Shown: positions 61,539 through 64,000 of the stretch, piece by piece | Position numbering within the stretch: the stretch's first letter is position 1 | How the letters are laid out: each line of letters opens with the position of its first letter | Assembly: GCA_025056865.1 (NCBI GenBank) | Contig: JANWVO010000039.1 | Span: 62,001-126,000 of the forward strand | DNA: 64,000 nucleotides | Direction of reading: 5' to 3' | Origin: Bryobacteraceae bacterium | GTDB lineage: Bacteria > Acidobacteriota > Terriglobia > Bryobacterales > Bryobacteraceae | Notes under the pieces: model-generated | Seen by the model: only the letters and a program-made list of their open reading frames with translations | Told to the model about the DNA's origin: nothing | Database searches by the model: none | Position numbers and translations under genes: made by a program

Positions 61539-62318
61539 TCAGGGCATCGATCCCCACGAGGGCCATCGGGGCCGCCGCTTTTCGCGCAAGGCCGCGAGTC
61601 CTTCGGCGAAGTCGGGGCTTTCCAGCGCCGCGTACAATCGGCGGACCGCTTCCTCCGTTTGGGGATTCCGCGCGAACTCGAGTCCGGCTCTCACGGCCTC
61701 CGGGCTGAGCGAAGCGATGCCGGAAGCCACCTGGAAAGCCCTGTCCTCCAGCTCGAACGGCGGCGCCACCTCGTGCACGAGCCCCCAGGCCAGCGCATCG
61801 GCGGCGGAAAATGCCCGCCCAGCCAGGGAGAGCTCCCTCGCACGGCGCTCCCCAAGCGCGGCGGCAAGAGCTTCGTAAAACGCGTACGGCCACACGCCTG
61901 CATGGATGTCGGTCACGCCAAACTTCGTGCCGGAAGCCGCCAGCACGAAATGGCACGCGGCCAGCAGGCCAACCCCCGCGCCGACGCATGCGCCGTGCAC
62001 GGCGGCCAGCACCGGTTTGGAGGCTCCGGAAATCAGCGGGAACAGGCGGAAAAGATCGCTGAGAAAGGCGTCCCGGCAGGGTGGCTCGCGGAGTGCCTCG
62101 TAGTCGATTCCTGCGGAGAACACATCGCCCTTCTGAAGGAGGAGCACGGCCCCTGCCCCCCGGTCATGCAGGGCACGGCCGAGCGCCTGGAGAAGCCCGC
62201 GCACCGTAGGCGGGTCCAGCAGATTCCTCCGTTCGGGGTGGTTCAACCGGATCCACGCCACGCGGCCTTCGAGCCCGGTTTCCAGGGGTTGCGATGGGGG
62301 AGGTTCATGCGCCGCCAT
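61539..62318 (-). CDS. Enoyl-CoA hydratase/isomerase family protein
   Basis: A 259-residue crotonase-fold protein. The oxyanion-hole motifs are [10 protein letters not shown] and [17 protein letters not shown] (about 105-121). The usual catalytic Glu region is altered: [13 protein letters not shown] has Asp where hydratases have Glu in FGxPE, and the GxGG helix is missing, so it may catalyse another crotonase reaction. Cytosolic. No other fatty-acid oxidation gene is adjacent. Upstream, a 268-bp gap separates it from the divergent cold-shock gene. Confidence 0.88.
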   Translation of the reverse strand: MAAHEPPPSQPLETGLEGRVAWIRLNHPERRNLLDPPTVRGLLQALGRALHDRGAGAVLLLQKGDVFSAGIDYEALREPPCRDAFLSDLFRLFPLISGASKPVLAAVHGACVGAGVGLLAACHFVLAASGTKFGVTDIHAGVWPYAFYEALAAALGERRARELSLAGRAFSAADALAWGLVHEVAPPFELEDRAFQVASGIASLSPEAVRAGLEFARNPQTEEAVRRLYAALESPDFAEGLAALREKRRPRWPSWGSMP

Positions 62319-62371
62319 TCGAGGCCAACCATACCACACGGCCGGAGGGTGCCGCCGCCCGCGCCGGGCGC

Positions 62372-62446
62372 GGCAGAAAGCCTCTGGTGGTGGTTTCTGC
62401 CCGGAATCGTACTGCCTTTCCGGGATGCAAGAATCTTGCATCCCGG
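62372..62446. promoter_or_regulatory. Two inverted repeats in the leader of the cold-shock gene
   Basis: GGCAGAAA (62372-62379) pairs with TTTCTGCC (62394-62401) across a 14-nt loop. Just beyond, CCGGGATGCAAG (62420-62431) pairs perfectly with its complement CTTGCATCCCGG (62435-62446) around a 3-nt AAT loop. No T-run follows on either strand, so these are not obvious terminators. They lie between 214 and 141 bp before the cold-shock start and could be a folded mRNA leader or an operator region shared with the divergent enoyl-CoA hydratase gene. Confidence 0.55.
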
Positions 62447-62586
62447 GCGATGCTGGGAGAGTCCCTGTAAGTAGCTGGCCGCCCGATCTTTCGCAGTGCC
62501 TCGTCCGCTCCGGACCGGAAATCCCCGTCGATGACCTGGCAGGCGGATCGTGTACGGCTTCGATGTCTGAATCAGGAGATGAAGTT

Positions 62587-62793
62587 GTGAGGGAAAAGGG
62601 TGTTGTGAAGTGGTTCAACGCCGCCAAGGGCTATGGTTTCATTCAGCGGAGCACCGGCGAGGACGTCTTCGTGCATTTCTCCGCCATTCAGATGCAGGGC
62701 TACCGCACGCTCGACGAAGGCATGGAAGTCGAATTTGAAGTGAAAACCGGCCCGAAGGGACTTCAGGCAGAGAACGTCGTCCGGCTTCAGTAG
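62587..62793 (+). CDS. Cold-shock-domain protein
   Basis: A 68-residue OB-fold nucleic-acid-binding protein. RNP1 (KGYGFIQ) and RNP2 (VFVHFSAI) are intact, in [15 protein letters not shown]. It binds single-stranded RNA/DNA and acts as an RNA chaperone. GTG 62587 with AGGAG 8 nt upstream gives a normal length; an ATG eight codons upstream (62563) would add residues not typical of the family. A long, structured leader precedes it. Confidence 0.93.
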   Translation: MREKGVVKWFNAAKGYGFIQRSTGEDVFVHFSAIQMQGYRTLDEGMEVEFEVKTGPKGLQAENVVRLQ

Positions 62794-62829
62794 GCCAGCG
62801 CCGGCTCCAGCGGCATCCCGGCCCGCGGT

Positions 62830-63909
62830 ATGGTGGAAACCATGCAGAGATGGGCCGTCGTTTTGTGCCTGGCCGGACTCGTGCACGCTGCCGATCCCCG
62901 GCCCCGGGCGCGCGAGGCGGGCATCCAGCCGGGGCGCCTTCCTACAGGACGCTGGAACGCCATCACCGATGTGGCAGGCGTCCTCGTCGGGCACTCCACG
63001 CTCATCCGCGGCGCAAACATCCGCACCGGGGTCACGGTCATCCTGCCGCACGGCGGGAACCTCTTCCGCGAGAAGGTTCCAGCCGCGGTGTCGGTATTCA
63101 ACGGCTTCGGCAAGCTGATGGGCTTCACCCAGATCGAGGAGCTCGGCGAAATCGAGACGCCCATCCTGCTCACCTCCACCCTGAACGTGCCCCGCGTGGC
63201 GGACGCCCTGCTCGACTACATGCTGGCTCTGCCCGGCAACGAGAACGTGCGCAGCGTGAATCCGGCCGTGGCGGAAACGAATGACGGGCTGCTGAACGAC
63301 ATCCGAAGCCGCCCTGCCGGGCGCGAAGAAGTCTTTCACGCCATCCGCAGTGCGCGCGATGGCCCGGTGGAAGAGGGCTGCGTCGGCGCAGGCACCGGAA
63401 CTGTCGCGTTCGGGTGGAAAGGCGGCATCGGCACGGCGAGCCGCCGCGCCGGGTCCTGGACCGTGGGCGTGCTCGTCCAGACCAACTACGGCGGAGACCT
63501 CATGATCCTGGGGGTGCCCGTCGGCAGGCTGCTGCGCGCGGGCACGGAACCATCCCGGGATGGCAGCGTCATCGTCGTCATTGCCACGGACGCCCCAGCC
63601 GATGCCCGCAATCTGAAGCGGCTGGCGGCGCGCGCGGCTCTGGGTCTCGGAAGGACCGGAGCGGCGGGCAGCAACGGCAGCGGCGACTATGCCATCGCCT
63701 TTTCCACCGCCAGAAAGCCTGGGGAAACCCTGTCCAACGAGGCGATGTCCCCACTGTTCGAAGCGGTGATCGAGGCGACCGAAGAAGCTGTGTACAACTC
63801 TCTGTTCCGCGCGAGTTCCATGGAAGGGAACGGGCGGAAAGTGGAAGCGCTGCCCGTGGAGGACGTCCTTCGGCTGCTCCGTGCCCGGGGAGCGATTGCG
63901 GCCCGCTAG
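62830..63909 (+). CDS. P1-family peptidase (DmpA-like)
   Basis: A 359-residue N-terminal-nucleophile-type amidohydrolase of the L-aminopeptidase D-esterase/DmpA fold. A signal peptide (VVLCLAGLVHAADP) makes it exported. Conserved segments: GRLPTGRWNAITDVAGVLVG, VQTNYGGDL, and GAAGSNGSGDYAIAF, which holds the serine at which the precursor is self-cleaved. A mature enzyme would have alpha and beta chains; likely substrates are D-amino-acid amides or short peptides. The start at 62830 or ATG 62842 are both plausible. Confidence 0.9.
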   Translation: MVETMQRWAVVLCLAGLVHAADPRPRAREAGIQPGRLPTGRWNAITDVAGVLVGHSTLIRGANIRTGVTVILPHGGNLFREKVPAAVSVFNGFGKLMGFTQIEELGEIETPILLTSTLNVPRVADALLDYMLALPGNENVRSVNPAVAETNDGLLNDIRSRPAGREEVFHAIRSARDGPVEEGCVGAGTGTVAFGWKGGIGTASRRAGSWTVGVLVQTNYGGDLMILGVPVGRLLRAGTEPSRDGSVIVVIATDAPADARNLKRLAARAALGLGRTGAAGSNGSGDYAIAFSTARKPGETLSNEAMSPLFEAVIEATEEAVYNSLFRASSMEGNGRKVEALPVEDVLRLLRARGAIAAR

Positions 63910-64000
63910 GCGGTGGACTGTTGGATTTTCCTGCATTGAGCCTCGCCGGAGTCAGCAGGGGGGACGGCTGAGAGTCCAGATGGAGGCAGTTTAATCAGTT

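Overview
This 64 kb window is a gene-dense, high-GC bacterial chromosome segment. Sixty-one protein genes are called (one of them a fragment cut by the left edge), with one decayed insertion sequence and no phage, CRISPR, rRNA or tRNA signal that I can see. The gene content points to Acidobacteriota, most likely a Bryobacteraceae/Solibacter-type organism: many exported small proteins with CarboxypepD_reg-like, DUF4397 or outer-membrane domains, CPIS-type redoxins, Tat-like N-termini on enzymes, and a TonB-dependent receiver/TonB set. That placement is inference from gene content; no 16S rRNA or other phylogenetic marker was tested.

Layout. 1-3.1 kb: wecB, a small cytochrome c and an exported protein, all on the minus strand. 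3.2-11.2 kb (plus): a 1654-residue polydomain glycosyltransferase, an endonuclease/exonuclease/phosphatase-family protein, a LolA-like exported protein and an MFS exporter. 11.3-14.1 kb: a two-subunit molybdopterin oxidoreductase. 14.1-18.5 kb (minus): accD, a D-aminoacylase and an ABC-F ATPase with 4-bp overlaps, then rlmH. 19.0-25.9 kb (minus): an eight-gene, tightly packed unit of SPFH protein, SpeD, two DUF4178 proteins, a 62-aa membrane protein, DUF350, a membrane-fused spermidine synthase and a FAD oxidoreductase. I regard it as the most interesting system here. 25.9-30.5 kb (plus): an RpiB-like and a DeoC aldolase with unusual N-terminal extensions, a GAF-GAF-PP2C phosphatase and lysA.

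30.5-34.5 kb (minus): an overlapping chain of a LysW-like acidic protein, two carboxypeptidase-regulatory-like proteins, a redoxin and a thioredoxin, then folE with two PTPS paralogues, one of which has Glu where the catalytic Cys should be. 34.6-38.2 kb (plus): TlpA/ResA-like thioredoxin, GlcD-type oxidase, UroD-like protein, methyltransferase. 38.1-42.2 kb: a toroid-like protein, a serine beta-lactamase-fold hydrolase, MarR and pirin with a dyad between the last two. 42.2-46.5 kb (minus): LuxR-type regulator, TonB-like protein, terpene-cyclase-like toroid protein, DUF362 protein. 46.5-47.8 kb: an IS5-type insertion sequence remnant. 47.9-51.6 kb: DnaJ-domain protein, comM and two exported proteins. 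51.7-55.9 kb (plus): an exported methyltransferase, an oligogalacturonate-lyase-like propeller, a YdjM-like membrane protein and an aldehyde dehydrogenase. 55.9-64.0 kb: DUF302, APC permease, DUF58, TonB-dependent receptor, DUF4397, enoyl-CoA hydratase, a cold-shock protein with a strongly palindromic leader, and a P1-family peptidase.

Stop/start overlaps of 4 bp (ATGA or GTGA) recur throughout and define most of the operons proposed. No gene-free stretch exceeds 300 bp except inside the insertion-sequence remnant. All functional statements come from reading motifs by eye; no database search was run.
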